NCBI RefSeq assembly: GCF_000022365.1
Contig: NC_012804.1
Span: forward strand, 1,798,001-1,862,000
DNA: 64,000 bases
Reading direction: 5' to 3'
Source of the DNA: Thermococcus gammatolerans EJ3
GTDB lineage: Archaea > Methanobacteriota_B > Thermococci > Thermococcales > Thermococcaceae
Below the pieces are notes generated by a model, which saw only the letters and a program-made list of their open reading frames with translations, had not been told where the DNA came from and ran no database searches. The position numbers and the translations under genes are program-made. Below, in pieces: positions 1 through 7,803 of this stretch. The stretch's first letter is position 1. Each line of letters opens with the position of its first letter.

Positions 1-774
1 GGACTTAGGCCTTGGAGCCCAAAGCGGAAAACCGGCGACGTTCACTACCTCCAGATCAGGGAGGGCAAGTTCACTGGAGAGGTCATGGTGAACCTCATAA
101 CGCACGTTGAGCCCTCTAAAGAAACCAGCGAGGCCTTCGGGGACTACTTCTTCTTCGCGGACTCGCTTTACTGGAGCCTAAAGACCGACTGGCGGGACGA
201 CCCGCGCGGGGAACCCCTGCACGTTGCGGGGAGCCAGTTCATAAGGGAGCGGATTGAGGACGTGGTGTATCTCATACATCCCAACAGCTTCTTCCAGACC
301 AACAGCTACGCCCTTGAGCTTCTCCTCAGGGCCGTTGAGAACTTCACCGACGGTGAGAGGGTTCTCGACCTCTACTCGGGCGTCGGCACATTCGGCGTTT
401 ACCTCGCCAAGAGGGGCTTTACCGTTGAGGGGGTCGAGGTTAACCCCTTCGCGGTTGAAATGGCCAATCGAAATACCGAGATAAACGGAGTAAACGCTCA
501 ATTCCGCGTTGGAAGGGCTGAGGAGACCCCGATAGGCGATTACGATACCGTGATAGTTGACCCGCCGAGGAAGGGCCTGAGGGAAACGGCTGAACTGCTG
601 GTGAAGGGCGGGATTGAGAGGGTCGTTTACGTCTCCTGCAATCCAAAGGCGTTCAGGCTCGACTACAAGAACCACCTAAGAAAGGCATACAGGATCGAGG
701 ATGCAGTTCTGGTAGACATGTTTCCTCACACGCCTCACGTCGAGGCAGTCGTAGAACTCGTGAGGCGACGTTAG
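1..774 (+). CDS. TrmA/RlmD-family RNA m5U methyltransferase, 5'-truncated by window edge
   Basis: C-terminal part of an S-adenosylmethionine-dependent RNA uracil-C5 methyltransferase; the frame is open from base 1, so the N-terminus (TRAM domain and Fe-S cysteines in the family) lies outside the window. Visible are FFQTNSY, the SAM-binding strand VLDLYSGVGTFGVYLA, the VDPPRKGL motif and the catalytic-cysteine motif YVSCNP, followed by the usual MFPHTPHVEAV ending. A full-length paralogue lies at 25560-26825. Pyrococcus has two such enzymes, one for tRNA U54 and one for 23S rRNA; I cannot assign this copy to either. The family call is secure, the substrate is not. Confidence 0.93.
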   Translation, partial: GLRPWSPKRKTGDVHYLQIREGKFTGEVMVNLITHVEPSKETSEAFGDYFFFADSLYWSLKTDWRDDPRGEPLHVAGSQFIRERIEDVVYLIHPNSFFQTNSYALELLLRAVENFTDGERVLDLYSGVGTFGVYLAKRGFTVEGVEVNPFAVEMANRNTEINGVNAQFRVGRAEETPIGDYDTVIVDPPRKGLRETAELLVKGGIERVVYVSCNPKAFRLDYKNHLRKAYRIEDAVLVDMFPHTPHVEAVVELVRRR

Positions 775-814
775 GTTTTTCAAATCCCACTCACTACTCA
801 CGCCGGTGAATTTC

Positions 815-1603
815 ATGGCCTTTGGCAGAAAGAAGAAGTTAAAATTCATAGATGGAATTCATCACGAGAGCCACCTCGATACCATCTGCATCTCCCAGAT
901 GGTAGGATTAAATATTATTGAGGACGCCATCATCGGGAAGTATCCTGTTAAAAACGTCGAGTTCGAGAAGAAAAAGCTTCTCGGAAAGGAAAAGCTCTTC
1001 TATGAGGTCGTGGACGTTCCCCTTGCCCGGGGTCTGGGTATCAGAGTCGTAAAGCGCGACATGGAACCGGTCACAGCTTTTCCTGTTCTCGAAGGGGTAA
1101 CGGTTGAGCTCAAGGTTGAAGAAGTCCTCGAGTGGAAGAAGTGGCCCGAAGCTAACGTCTCGGGGGCGGTTTTAAACGAATACTCTCCCGCGGTTACCTT
1201 CTATGCAACCGACTACATCGAAAGGAAGAAAGCCTATCTAAACTCGGAGAAGCTCAACGTTAAGCTGGCCTTCTTTGTGTACACGGGAACGGCGGAGGAA
1301 CTCAAGAGGGAAACCACGAAACTGCCGGACGGTAAGGAGGTCGTCATTGACCTCAACGAGGCCGAGATACTCCTTCCGGCGACGGTGAACATTCAGGGTG
1401 CGTTCATAGACGACTATGTGATGACCGCCCATATCCTTGAGTTCGAAGAGGTTTCAACACCCTGCGGGGATGACTACGTAATGCTCCTCAGCAACGAGCC
1501 CCTCGGAAAGATTAAAGCGTTCGCGCTGAAGGGAAACCTGAAGGGAGAAATCGAGAAAGGCGCGAGCCTGAAGCTCGTCGGATGGCTTCAGGGCAGGCTT
1601 TGA
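815..1603 (+). CDS. Conserved hypothetical protein, possible OB-like C-terminus
   Basis: 262-residue soluble protein that I do not recognise. The start is the ATG preceded by GGTGA at a normal distance rather than the GTG nine bases upstream, which is itself part of that ribosome site. It begins with a basic patch (GRKKKLKF) and has no signal peptide or membrane segment. The second half is rich in beta-strand-like stretches, ending in KGASLKLVGWLQGRL, which looks OB-fold-like, but this is only an impression. It lies 41 bp downstream of the methyltransferase on the same strand, so co-transcription is possible. Codon use looks native. Confidence 0.75.
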   Translation: MAFGRKKKLKFIDGIHHESHLDTICISQMVGLNIIEDAIIGKYPVKNVEFEKKKLLGKEKLFYEVVDVPLARGLGIRVVKRDMEPVTAFPVLEGVTVELKVEEVLEWKKWPEANVSGAVLNEYSPAVTFYATDYIERKKAYLNSEKLNVKLAFFVYTGTAEELKRETTKLPDGKEVVIDLNEAEILLPATVNIQGAFIDDYVMTAHILEFEEVSTPCGDDYVMLLSNEPLGKIKAFALKGNLKGEIEKGASLKLVGWLQGRL

Positions 1604-1612
1604 CTCTGCTTT

Positions 1613-1789
1613 TCAATCGAAGTCCCATATGGTCCTACCCTTGTAGAACAGCATCACGTAGCCGCAGTTTTTGCATATTACGATCTTAACCTTATGGGCC
1701 GTGAAGCCCCACTTGCTGTCGAGCTTTCCCTCCTCAACCTGGAAGTCAGTTCCACCACACAGGGGACACCTCAGCTGTCTCCGCTCCAC
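1613..1789 (-). CDS. Small zinc-ribbon protein
   Basis: 58-residue protein with two CxxC knuckles, CPLCGG near residue 8 and CKNCGY near residue 40, the typical spacing of a zinc ribbon. The start chosen is a GTG preceded by GGTGAT-N4, the ribosome-site arrangement seen at many genes here; a tandem GTG 12 bases upstream is the alternative. Such small ribbons in Thermococcales are usually nucleic-acid or protein-interaction modules, but no specific role can be inferred. It ends 9 bp from the convergent gene at 815-1603 and lies just downstream of aIF5B, possibly sharing its transcript. Confidence 0.72.
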   Translation of the reverse strand: MERRQLRCPLCGGTDFQVEEGKLDSKWGFTAHKVKIVICKNCGYVMLFYKGRTIWDFD

Positions 1790-1837
1790 AGGAATCACCA
1801 CTCAAAATTGGAAGAAGAACATAAAAATTTAGTGGAA

Positions 1838-3634
1838 TCAAACCGCTTTCCAGAACGGATCCTCTTTGGCCTTAACCCTCGCCGTCATCTTGAGGGCCCT
1901 CAGATCGCTCTCGTCGAGCTCGTTCTTGAGCTGTTTGAGAAGTATTATGACGTCGTTCTTGGTTAGGTCAACGTAAAGGGTCTCCCCCGGATGTATGTGC
2001 CTGCCTACTATGGCTCCTTCGATGGCAATCGCTACCGCATCTCCCTTCTTGGCCTCCTGAACGAACTCGTTCTTGTTCTTGATGGACTTGATGACGCCGA
2101 CTTTCTCGCCAGTTTCCTTGATAAGGGTCACACCAGGCCGTATCCGGCCCTCGAGAACCTCGATACCGACGATTGCCGGTTTGCTTCTCCTGAAGACGTA
2201 GCGCTCGTCCGGGTAGAGCCTGATAACTCCAGGGAAGGTGACGTTCTTGAGTAGCTCGCGCTTTTTCTTCTCCTCTTCCGCCTTGACCCAGGCCTCGTAG
2301 TCCTCTATGAGCTTGTAGATGATGTTCCCGACGAAAATCGGCACTCCCTTGGCCTTCGCGACCTCTTCTGCATCTTCGTTGACCTTGACGTTGAAGCCGA
2401 GGACGACGCCGTACTTCGGCTCCTCCTCGCGGACGCTCAAAGCTTCCATGACGTCGGTCTTGCTGATGTTTCCAACGTCGGCCTTCCTTATCGGAATGCC
2501 CTTCTCCTGGAGCTCCTTGCTCAGGGCCTCAAGGCTTCCGAGGGTGTCGGCCTTGACGATGACGCCTATTTTACCAGTGCTTATGACGACGCTCTGTATC
2601 TGGTTGAGTATCTCCTGCTTGGCTTTTTCGATTTCCTCCTCGCTCCTCGCGGCTATTACCGGTGAACCGGCCAGGGCCTCTTCGAGACCAGGGGCGGCTA
2701 TCTTCACACCCGCCGCCGCGGTAACCTCATCAACCTGGTCGAAGCGGAAGCGCGGGTCGCGAATCTCGTCGAGGGGCTTCGGCTTGAGCAGGGCGCGGAT
2801 TTTGGTCACTATCGCCTTGTCCTTTCCGCCGACGACTATAGTGTCGTCCTTCCTCAGCGTTCCGTCGTAGATGATAACGTCTATCGTTGTTCCGAGACCC
2901 AGCTCCTCGCGAACCTCAAGGATTGTTCCGCGCGCCGACCCCTCGACCTCAATCTTGAGCTTCTGCTCGAGGTACTTCTGGCTGAGACCAGCAATGAGAA
3001 CGAGAAGCTCCGGAATGCCTATGCCATATTTGGCCGAAATCGGAACTATCGCCAGTTCTCTGGTAAAGTCCTGAACGCGGTCGAAGCGGTTCGCCTGGAA
3101 GCCGAGCTCGTAGAACTTGCCGATGAGCTCCCAAAGCTTGGTTTCGAGCTCTTGAACGGCCCTCTGGTCCTGCTTCTTGATGTTTATCAAAAACGGCTCG
3201 TCCTCCTCGACCACCCAGCCCTTTATCCTGTCTATCTTGTTGGCGGCGACTATGAAGGGTGTTCTGTAACGCCTCAGTATCTCAATGCTCTCTATGGTCT
3301 GAGGCTGAAAGCCCTCGTTAATGTCCACAACGAGAACGGCCAGATCGGCTAAGCTACCTCCCCTCGCGCGCAAACTCGTAAACGCCTCGTGGCCGGGCGT
3401 GTCTATGAAGAGCAGGCCGGGGAGCTTTATCTCGCCCTTCCAGAGCTTTATGAGCGGTCCGGCGAGCTTCTTAACGACGTCAATCGGGACCTCCGTCGCT
3501 CCGATGTGCTGGGTTATTCCACCCGCTTCTTTGCCAGCGACGTTTGTTTTCCTTATCCGGTCGAGGAGCGTCGTTTTTCCGTGATCCACGTGCCCGAGAA
3601 CCGCTATGATCGGCTGCCTAATCCTTTTGGTCAT
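1838..3634 (-). CDS. infB: Translation initiation factor aIF5B (IF2-like), no intein
   Basis: GTPase that promotes ribosomal subunit joining and initiator tRNA placement. The G1 motif GHVDHGKT is at residues 14-21, followed by the G3 motif DTPGHEAF and G4 NKID, then the family's beta-barrel and C-terminal domains. The start is the ATG giving MTKRIRQP, preceded by GGTGAT-N4; upstream in-frame codons are not plausible. The resulting 598 residues match an intein-free archaeal aIF5B. In several Thermococcales this gene carries an intein at the G1 loop; here the motif is uninterrupted. A TATA box lies about 35 bp upstream, back to back with that of the divergent membrane-protein gene. Confidence 0.96.
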   Translation of the reverse strand: MTKRIRQPIIAVLGHVDHGKTTLLDRIRKTNVAGKEAGGITQHIGATEVPIDVVKKLAGPLIKLWKGEIKLPGLLFIDTPGHEAFTSLRARGGSLADLAVLVVDINEGFQPQTIESIEILRRYRTPFIVAANKIDRIKGWVVEEDEPFLINIKKQDQRAVQELETKLWELIGKFYELGFQANRFDRVQDFTRELAIVPISAKYGIGIPELLVLIAGLSQKYLEQKLKIEVEGSARGTILEVREELGLGTTIDVIIYDGTLRKDDTIVVGGKDKAIVTKIRALLKPKPLDEIRDPRFRFDQVDEVTAAAGVKIAAPGLEEALAGSPVIAARSEEEIEKAKQEILNQIQSVVISTGKIGVIVKADTLGSLEALSKELQEKGIPIRKADVGNISKTDVMEALSVREEEPKYGVVLGFNVKVNEDAEEVAKAKGVPIFVGNIIYKLIEDYEAWVKAEEEKKKRELLKNVTFPGVIRLYPDERYVFRRSKPAIVGIEVLEGRIRPGVTLIKETGEKVGVIKSIKNKNEFVQEAKKGDAVAIAIEGAIVGRHIHPGETLYVDLTKNDVIILLKQLKNELDESDLRALKMTARVKAKEDPFWKAV

Positions 3635-3664
3635 TTCCATCACCTGAGCATAACTCATGACTGG

Positions 3665-3675
3665 CCTTTTAAAGG
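3665..3675 (-). promoter_or_regulatory. TATA box of aIF5B gene
   Basis: The minus strand reads CCCTTTAAAAGG, a good archaeal TATA element about 35 bp before the aIF5B ATG. It forms a divergent pair with the element at 3689-3697. Confidence 0.55.
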
Positions 3676-3688
3676 GTTCGGGGCAAGG

Positions 3689-3697
3689 ATTAAAAAG
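3689..3697 (+). promoter_or_regulatory. TATA box of membrane-protein gene
   Basis: GGATTAAAAAG lies about 33 bp before the ATG at 3726, which would give a leader of only a few bases. Confidence 0.5.
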
Positions 3698-3725
3698 CCC
3701 CATAGTAACTCCAAACGGTGGTGGG

Positions 3726-4421
3726 ATGATAGCGCTTGCACTCGGCCTGATTGTTGGCCTTGGGCTCGCGTTCCTGCTTGGAAAAGTGAAGGGCAGAAAA
3801 TCAGAGGTGGCAACGACACTCGCGGTTCCGTTGATGGTATACGAAGTTGCAGAGGGCATTTACGGGGGCTGGAGCGGGAACGTTTTCATTGCAACTCCCC
3901 TTGGAGATTTCACGCCTAAAGAGATAATCGGGCTCGAAACTTTCTTGGCGCTTCTTGTGGTTCTCGTTTGCGTTCACTTCCGTGTGAGAGGGACCTTTGA
4001 GATAGACGGGTTCATAGGATTCTCAACGTTTTTCTGGGCAATGGTTGGATTTGGAATTGGTCTCTCCGCAAGCGGCTGGTCCCTGCTGGCCATTCCGGGA
4101 CTTATTCTATGGGGAATCCTTATGTGGATCTCGCGAAGGAACTCTCTTGTAGGTCTAAGGGCTACGCCCTGTACGGACGGGCTGAGTGAACTGGTCAGTG
4201 AAAGTGACCTCAGATGCCTCACTGACGAGGAAAGCCTGGGAGTTTACAGAATCAACGGCTACCTTCTCGTGGGCGGGAAAATTGGAAACTTTCCCCAGTG
4301 GAGGGAGATTGTTAGGTGCATTGCGATGGCCCCAGAGCAGAGAACTGTCCAAGGGGTGATAATTGGGCTCATCTACCTCCTTCCCGTCCGGCAGGGATTA
4401 TTCTGGGAGACAGTATCGTGA
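3726..4421 (+). CDS. Polytopic membrane protein, possibly a degenerate M56/M48-like peptidase
   Basis: 231-residue protein with hydrophobic segments at roughly residues 2-20, 65-85, 100-118 and 118-135, then a soluble stretch and a last hydrophobic segment near 208-222. The start is the ATG after GGTGGTGGG. The stretch WREIVRCIAMAPEQR followed by a hydrophobic VIIGLIYLLP resembles the layout of M56/M48 membrane metallopeptidases, in which an HExxH helix precedes a membrane helix, but the HExxH zinc motif is absent. This resemblance is my inference and weak. The stop overlaps the start of the next gene as GTGA, so the two are probably translationally coupled. Confidence 0.72.
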   Translation: MIALALGLIVGLGLAFLLGKVKGRKSEVATTLAVPLMVYEVAEGIYGGWSGNVFIATPLGDFTPKEIIGLETFLALLVVLVCVHFRVRGTFEIDGFIGFSTFFWAMVGFGIGLSASGWSLLAIPGLILWGILMWISRRNSLVGLRATPCTDGLSELVSESDLRCLTDEESLGVYRINGYLLVGGKIGNFPQWREIVRCIAMAPEQRTVQGVIIGLIYLLPVRQGLFWETVS

Positions 4422-4591
4422 CAGCACTGGCACTTCTGATTCTGGCGGTGTTAGACTACCTCACCGTGGCGTTTCTGAGCGTTAGGGTGTTTCAAAGGGC
4501 TCTTCCCGAGGACTGCAGGGAGGTGATGGACGAATACAAGAAGTTCATTAAGGAGAGCAAGAAAAGGGAAGGAAAACGGGTTATTGCCTGA
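4418..4591 (+). CDS. Small single-pass membrane protein coupled to upstream gene
   Basis: 57-residue protein starting at a GTG that shares four bases (GTGA) with the stop of the preceding gene, with GGGAGA a short distance upstream. Residues 1-25 form one hydrophobic segment; the remainder is a charged, lysine-rich cytoplasmic-type tail ending KKREGKRVIA. The alternative is that both genes are one protein split by a frameshift, since the membrane helix would continue naturally; the clean GTGA overlap and ribosome site favour two genes. Function unknown. Confidence 0.6.
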   Translation: MTALALLILAVLDYLTVAFLSVRVFQRALPEDCREVMDEYKKFIKESKKREGKRVIA

Positions 4592-4593
4592 TA

Positions 4594-5118
4594 TCACCTC
4601 TCAAGACAGTCCATAGCGTCGAGGTACTCCTTTTTGGCCCTCGCGTGTGTATGATAGAACCAGTCGGAAGCTTTGCAGTAGCTGTAGAGCTCCTCCGGCT
4701 TGAAGTAGAGGTTTATTTCCCTTTCGGCGCTCTCGGGGCTGTCTGAGGCATGGATGACGTTGTATATTGCATCCCCAACGTCGAGGCCGTAGTCCCCCCT
4801 GATGCTCCCGGGTTCGGCGTCCTTTGGGTCCGTCGCTCCGGCCATCTTCCTGACGACGCTTATGGCGTAGCGCCCTTCGACTACCATCACGACGCTCGGG
4901 GCCTTTGTGATGTAGTCTATCAGCGCCTCGAAGAAGGGCTTTCCCCTGTGCTCCTCGTAGTGCTTTTCAGCGAGCTCGCGGTCAATCCATATCATCTTCA
5001 TTCCAACGATTTTAAGGCCCCTCTTCTCAAAACGGCTTATGATTTCGCCCATCAGCCCCCGGACAACGGCGTCAGGCTTCAGGATAACGAGGGTTCTTTC
5101 GACCTTGCTCTCGGCCAT
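4594..5118 (-). CDS. ndk: Nucleoside diphosphate kinase
   Basis: Transfers the gamma phosphate between nucleoside tri- and diphosphates through a phosphohistidine. [15 protein letters not shown] is the family N-terminus and the active histidine is H123 in NVIHASDS. The start ATG has GGTG at a suitable distance; a TTG/GTG extension upstream is rejected. At 174 residues it is longer than bacterial Ndk (about 140), with a C-terminal extension after the catalytic region, which I believe is common in Thermococcales. It follows the L7Ae-S28e-L24e operon on the same strand after about 90 bp. Confidence 0.96.
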   Translation of the reverse strand: MAESKVERTLVILKPDAVVRGLMGEIISRFEKRGLKIVGMKMIWIDRELAEKHYEEHRGKPFFEALIDYITKAPSVVMVVEGRYAISVVRKMAGATDPKDAEPGSIRGDYGLDVGDAIYNVIHASDSPESAEREINLYFKPEELYSYCKASDWFYHTHARAKKEYLDAMDCLER

Positions 5119-5206
5119 CGGCAACACCGCTTATAGAATGGGGTACGCGGTTAATAGGTTTTTTGGGTCGTAGCAGAAACGGTTGAAAGGATTAAAAAGA
5201 AAGAAA

Positions 5207-5413
5207 TCACTTCCTCCTCTTGGCCCTCTGGAGTCTGGCCTCCTGGAAGGCCTTGGTCCACTTGAGCTTCCTCGGATTGCGCCCCATGAAGTAGAGCTTC
5301 TCGCACTTGCTGGAGCAGAAGAACAGGACTCTGCCGTCGTTCCTGACGAACATCTTGCCCGTTCCCGGCTCGAACTCCCTTCCGCAGTAGGAGCAGACGT
5401 TCCAGCGGGCCAT
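5207..5413 (-). CDS. rpl24e: 50S ribosomal protein L24e
   Basis: 68-residue ribosomal protein with a zinc site made by C7, C10, C33 and C37 and the basic C-terminus QRAKRRK. It binds 23S rRNA in the large subunit. It starts two bases after the S28e stop, within the L7Ae-S28e-L24e operon that is conserved in archaea. Confidence 0.97.
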   Translation of the reverse strand: MARWNVCSYCGREFEPGTGKMFVRNDGRVLFFCSSKCEKLYFMGRNPRKLKWTKAFQEARLQRAKRRK

Positions 5414-5415
5414 TT

Positions 5416-5628
5416 TCAGCGCCTCCTCCTGATCTCTCTCGCCTCACGCTCAGTCTCCCTGAGGATGACTATATCGCCAACGCGAACTGGCCCTTTAACG
5501 TTCCTCCTGATGACACGACCCTTGTCGCGTCCCTCGAGTATCCTAACCTTGACCTGAGTAACGCCGCCGGTGACACCGGTCCTTGCAACGATCTCGATGA
5601 CCTCAGCCGGGTATCCTTCGTCGCTCAT
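5416..5628 (-). CDS. rps28e: 30S ribosomal protein S28e
   Basis: 70-residue small-subunit protein with an OB-like fold; [20 protein letters not shown] and the terminal [15 protein letters not shown] are the family signature. It lies between L7Ae and L24e on the same transcript. The gap to L7Ae is about 70 bp and includes TTTAAA-like sequence, so an additional internal promoter is possible. Confidence 0.97.
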   Translation of the reverse strand: MSDEGYPAEVIEIVARTGVTGGVTQVKVRILEGRDKGRVIRRNVKGPVRVGDIVILRETEREAREIRRRR

Positions 5629-5701
5629 ACCTCACACCCCTTTAAAACTCAAGCTCGCGAGATGAACTTAAACCTTTCGTGATTAAGGAAGGAAAAGGAG
5701 C

Positions 5702-6073
5702 TCACTTCATGAGCTCCTTGACCTTCATAGCAATGTCCTCAACGAGCTCGCGGGCCTTGCCGGGCTCTATTATTGCCACGCTCGCAGCGGCGACCTCAAG
5801 CCCGGCGGCCGCACCGAGCTCCTTCTTGCTCGGAACGTAGATGTACGGGATCTCCTTCTCCTCACAGAGCGGCGGAAGGTGGGCAACTATCTCCTCGGGG
5901 TCAACGTCCTCGGCAATTATAACGAGCTTGGCCTGGCCCCTCTCGACGGCCTTGGTGGTCTCGTTGGTGCCCTTCCTTATCCTTCCGGTGTCGCGAGCGA
6001 TCTCAACGGCCTCAAGGGCCTTCTCGGCAAGCTCCTGGGGAACCTCAAACTTTACGTAGCTCGGCTTCGCCAT
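5702..6073 (-). CDS. rpl7ae: Ribosomal protein L7Ae, kink-turn binding
   Basis: Kink-turn-binding protein of the large subunit, also part of box C/D and H/ACA RNPs and of archaeal RNase P. The family stretch [27 protein letters not shown], around residues 34-60, carries the RNA-binding loop. Length 123 residues is standard. The start ATG is preceded by GGAGGGATGAAAG. In Sulfolobus L7Ae is known to bind kink-turns in mRNAs including its own; here the short leader contains a hairpin with two GATGA elements (see 6088-6110), so autoregulation is plausible. Confidence 0.97.
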   Translation of the reverse strand: MAKPSYVKFEVPQELAEKALEAVEIARDTGRIRKGTNETTKAVERGQAKLVIIAEDVDPEEIVAHLPPLCEEKEIPYIYVPSKKELGAAAGLEVAAASVAIIEPGKARELVEDIAMKVKELMK

Positions 6074-6087
6074 CTTTCATCCCTCCG

Positions 6088-6110
6088 AAACCTCATCGTT
6101 CATCCGGTTT
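6088..6110 (-). promoter_or_regulatory. Candidate kink-loop hairpin in the L7Ae leader
   Basis: On the minus strand AAACC pairs with GGTTT around a 13-base loop that reads GGATGAACGATGA. Two GATGA (box-C-like) elements in the loop resemble L7Ae targets. It fills most of a leader of about 40 nt between the predicted start of transcription and the ribosome site. Inference from sequence only. Confidence 0.4.
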
Positions 6111-6133
6111 GTCAAGGTAGAAAGACGGATTGC

Positions 6134-6143
6134 GTTTTTAAAC
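6134..6143 (-). promoter_or_regulatory. TATA box of the L7Ae operon
   Basis: The minus strand reads AGGTTTAAAAACGC immediately after the truD stop codon. Transcription would start near 6110-6115, giving a leader of about 40 nt. Confidence 0.6.
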
Positions 6144-6150
6144 CTTTCCT

Positions 6151-7398
6151 TCAGTGATCTTTCATTATCTCGCGCAGGACGCTCGTCGCGTAAACCCCCT
6201 TCGGAAGAAAGAAGCGGAAGCACATCCCAGTCTCTGGAAGGTAGCCGTATGTTAGACCGATCGGCCTTATCAGGAGTTCCCGTCTTCTTCCAGGCTCGGC
6301 CATTGGCTTTGGCAGTTTTTTAAAGGCGTCAAGAGTTATTCCCTCCCCCTCAAGGATTTCTTCCTCAAGTTCACCCGGGATTCCCTTGGCCCTTCTCATC
6401 GCGAAACCGAAGAGCGGGCCCGAAACCATTGCTTCGCCTCTCTTCACCTTCTCACGGACGAAGTTAAGGTTGGTCTCGGTAACTCGGTAGGTCCTATCTC
6501 GGTAGGGGATCCCCCCTTTAACCTGGACGACTATATCTCCGACGAGCGGTTCATTGAGTGGAAGCTCTTCGATTCTCCTCGATAGGTAGAGGTTGAAGAG
6601 GTAGCTCTGGTAGGCATGGATGAAGATGCGCATTATCGGGAGCGGGAGCGACAGGAAGGCCTTTTTCCAGCTTCCGGTCTTCTTGTATGTGTAGAGCAGG
6701 GTTCTCTCGTAGCGGAGAAAGCGCGGGAACTCCTCCAAAGCCCTATCCACGTCTTCAGTCTCCCAGAAGTTCCTCCTTGCCTCATCGCCCTCCATGCTCC
6801 CGTCGGCGTAGCCGAGGAAGAGCCTCGCCGCCTCATCGAACTCCCCCTGGAGGAGGAGCTTTCCAATCAGGTGGTTCACGACCCTCCTCTCGCCGAAGCG
6901 CTGGTAGCCGAAGTAGTTGGGAAAGCCACCCTTCTCGCGGAGTTCCCGAATTATTTCTTTAGTCCTATCAAAGGCACTCCCCTCAACGTCCCGAATGATT
7001 ATCCTAAAGCGGTTGCCAAGCAGATGGCCGAGCTTTATGAACCGGCCGTAAGAGACGAACCTCAGCTCGACGTCCCGGATTTGAATGGATTCGACCTTCT
7101 CCTTAGCCCCGGCTGGCACGCTTATGTACTGGTAAGTTACGGCGTGCCTGTCCTTTGTCCCCGCGAAGCCTATATCACGGTGGCTTATCCCGGCACGCTT
7201 GGCAATCTCCTTTATCACTGCCATAGTGTCCCAGTTGCGCTTTTTGAGGAGAAAAATCGCGTGCTTCCTCCCCTCGAAGATTTGAGGAAGGGGATCCTCA
7301 ATCACCACGAAGTCCTCGGGAAGGATCTTGATTTTACCCCCTATCCCGGGCTTCTCGCTCAGATGGCGAAACTGGGAGAAGAACTCGCGGTAGTCCAT
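6151..7398 (-). CDS. truD: tRNA pseudouridine(13) synthase TruD
   Basis: Isomerises U13 of tRNA to pseudouridine. [12 protein letters not shown] carries the catalytic aspartate at about residue 83; [14 protein letters not shown] is the conserved motif of the TruD family, and the insertion domain follows. 415 residues is normal for archaeal TruD. It starts only three bases after the pth2 stop, so the two are one transcript. Start [10 protein letters not shown] is kept, since it follows the pth2 stop directly. Confidence 0.96.
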   Translation of the reverse strand: MDYREFFSQFRHLSEKPGIGGKIKILPEDFVVIEDPLPQIFEGRKHAIFLLKKRNWDTMAVIKEIAKRAGISHRDIGFAGTKDRHAVTYQYISVPAGAKEKVESIQIRDVELRFVSYGRFIKLGHLLGNRFRIIIRDVEGSAFDRTKEIIRELREKGGFPNYFGYQRFGERRVVNHLIGKLLLQGEFDEAARLFLGYADGSMEGDEARRNFWETEDVDRALEEFPRFLRYERTLLYTYKKTGSWKKAFLSLPLPIMRIFIHAYQSYLFNLYLSRRIEELPLNEPLVGDIVVQVKGGIPYRDRTYRVTETNLNFVREKVKRGEAMVSGPLFGFAMRRAKGIPGELEEEILEGEGITLDAFKKLPKPMAEPGRRRELLIRPIGLTYGYLPETGMCFRFFLPKGVYATSVLREIMKDH

Positions 7399-7401
7399 AA
7401 C

Positions 7402-7758
7402 TCACACCAGCTTCAGATGGCCTGTGACCTTGTCTACGAGCTCCTCAGGACCGGGCCCTATGGCCAAAACGGTGACGGTTCCGGGCGGAATCTCCGTTAG
7501 TCCAGCATCCCTTATGAGTGCAGTAGGGAGCCCGAGCCTTTCAGCCTTTTCTTTAAGCTGGAACAGCTCCTCAAGGTTTTCCGCTTTAACAACTACCTTC
7601 TTCTGTCCCTCGTTGAACCAAGCCTTGAACCACTCGGGCTTCTCCTTCTGGGCTTTGTATGCCGCTGTAACCGCTCCGTGAGCCACCTGAACCGCGAACT
7701 TGCCCTTGCTGAGCTTTAAGTCCTTCCGTGAGACTATAACCTGCTTGTACCTGAACAT
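7402..7758 (-). CDS. pth2: Peptidyl-tRNA hydrolase, archaeal Pth2 type
   Basis: Releases tRNA from prematurely dropped peptidyl-tRNA. The 118-residue protein has the Pth2 N-terminus [20 protein letters not shown] followed by VQVAHGAV, and the motif [17 protein letters not shown] near the end. The start is the second in-frame ATG, preceded by GGTGAT-N4; the upstream ATG is itself inside the ribosome site. Immediately upstream of truD, three bases apart. Confidence 0.96.
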   Translation of the reverse strand: MFRYKQVIVSRKDLKLSKGKFAVQVAHGAVTAAYKAQKEKPEWFKAWFNEGQKKVVVKAENLEELFQLKEKAERLGLPTALIRDAGLTEIPPGTVTVLAIGPGPEELVDKVTGHLKLV

Positions 7759-7803
7759 GGGCATCACCAAAAGGGCTTGAGGAGAATTTAAAAAATTAAA
7801 GGG

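Noticed and set aside
4386-4421. Frameshift joining the membrane protein and the small gene after it
   Set aside because: Considered because hydrophobic sequence continues, but the GTGA overlap with a ribosome site is a normal coupling signal, so two genes are preferred; kept as an alternative in the entry.
6616-7500. 294-codon open frame on the plus strand
   Set aside because: Shadow of truD and pth2, both clearly coding on the minus strand.
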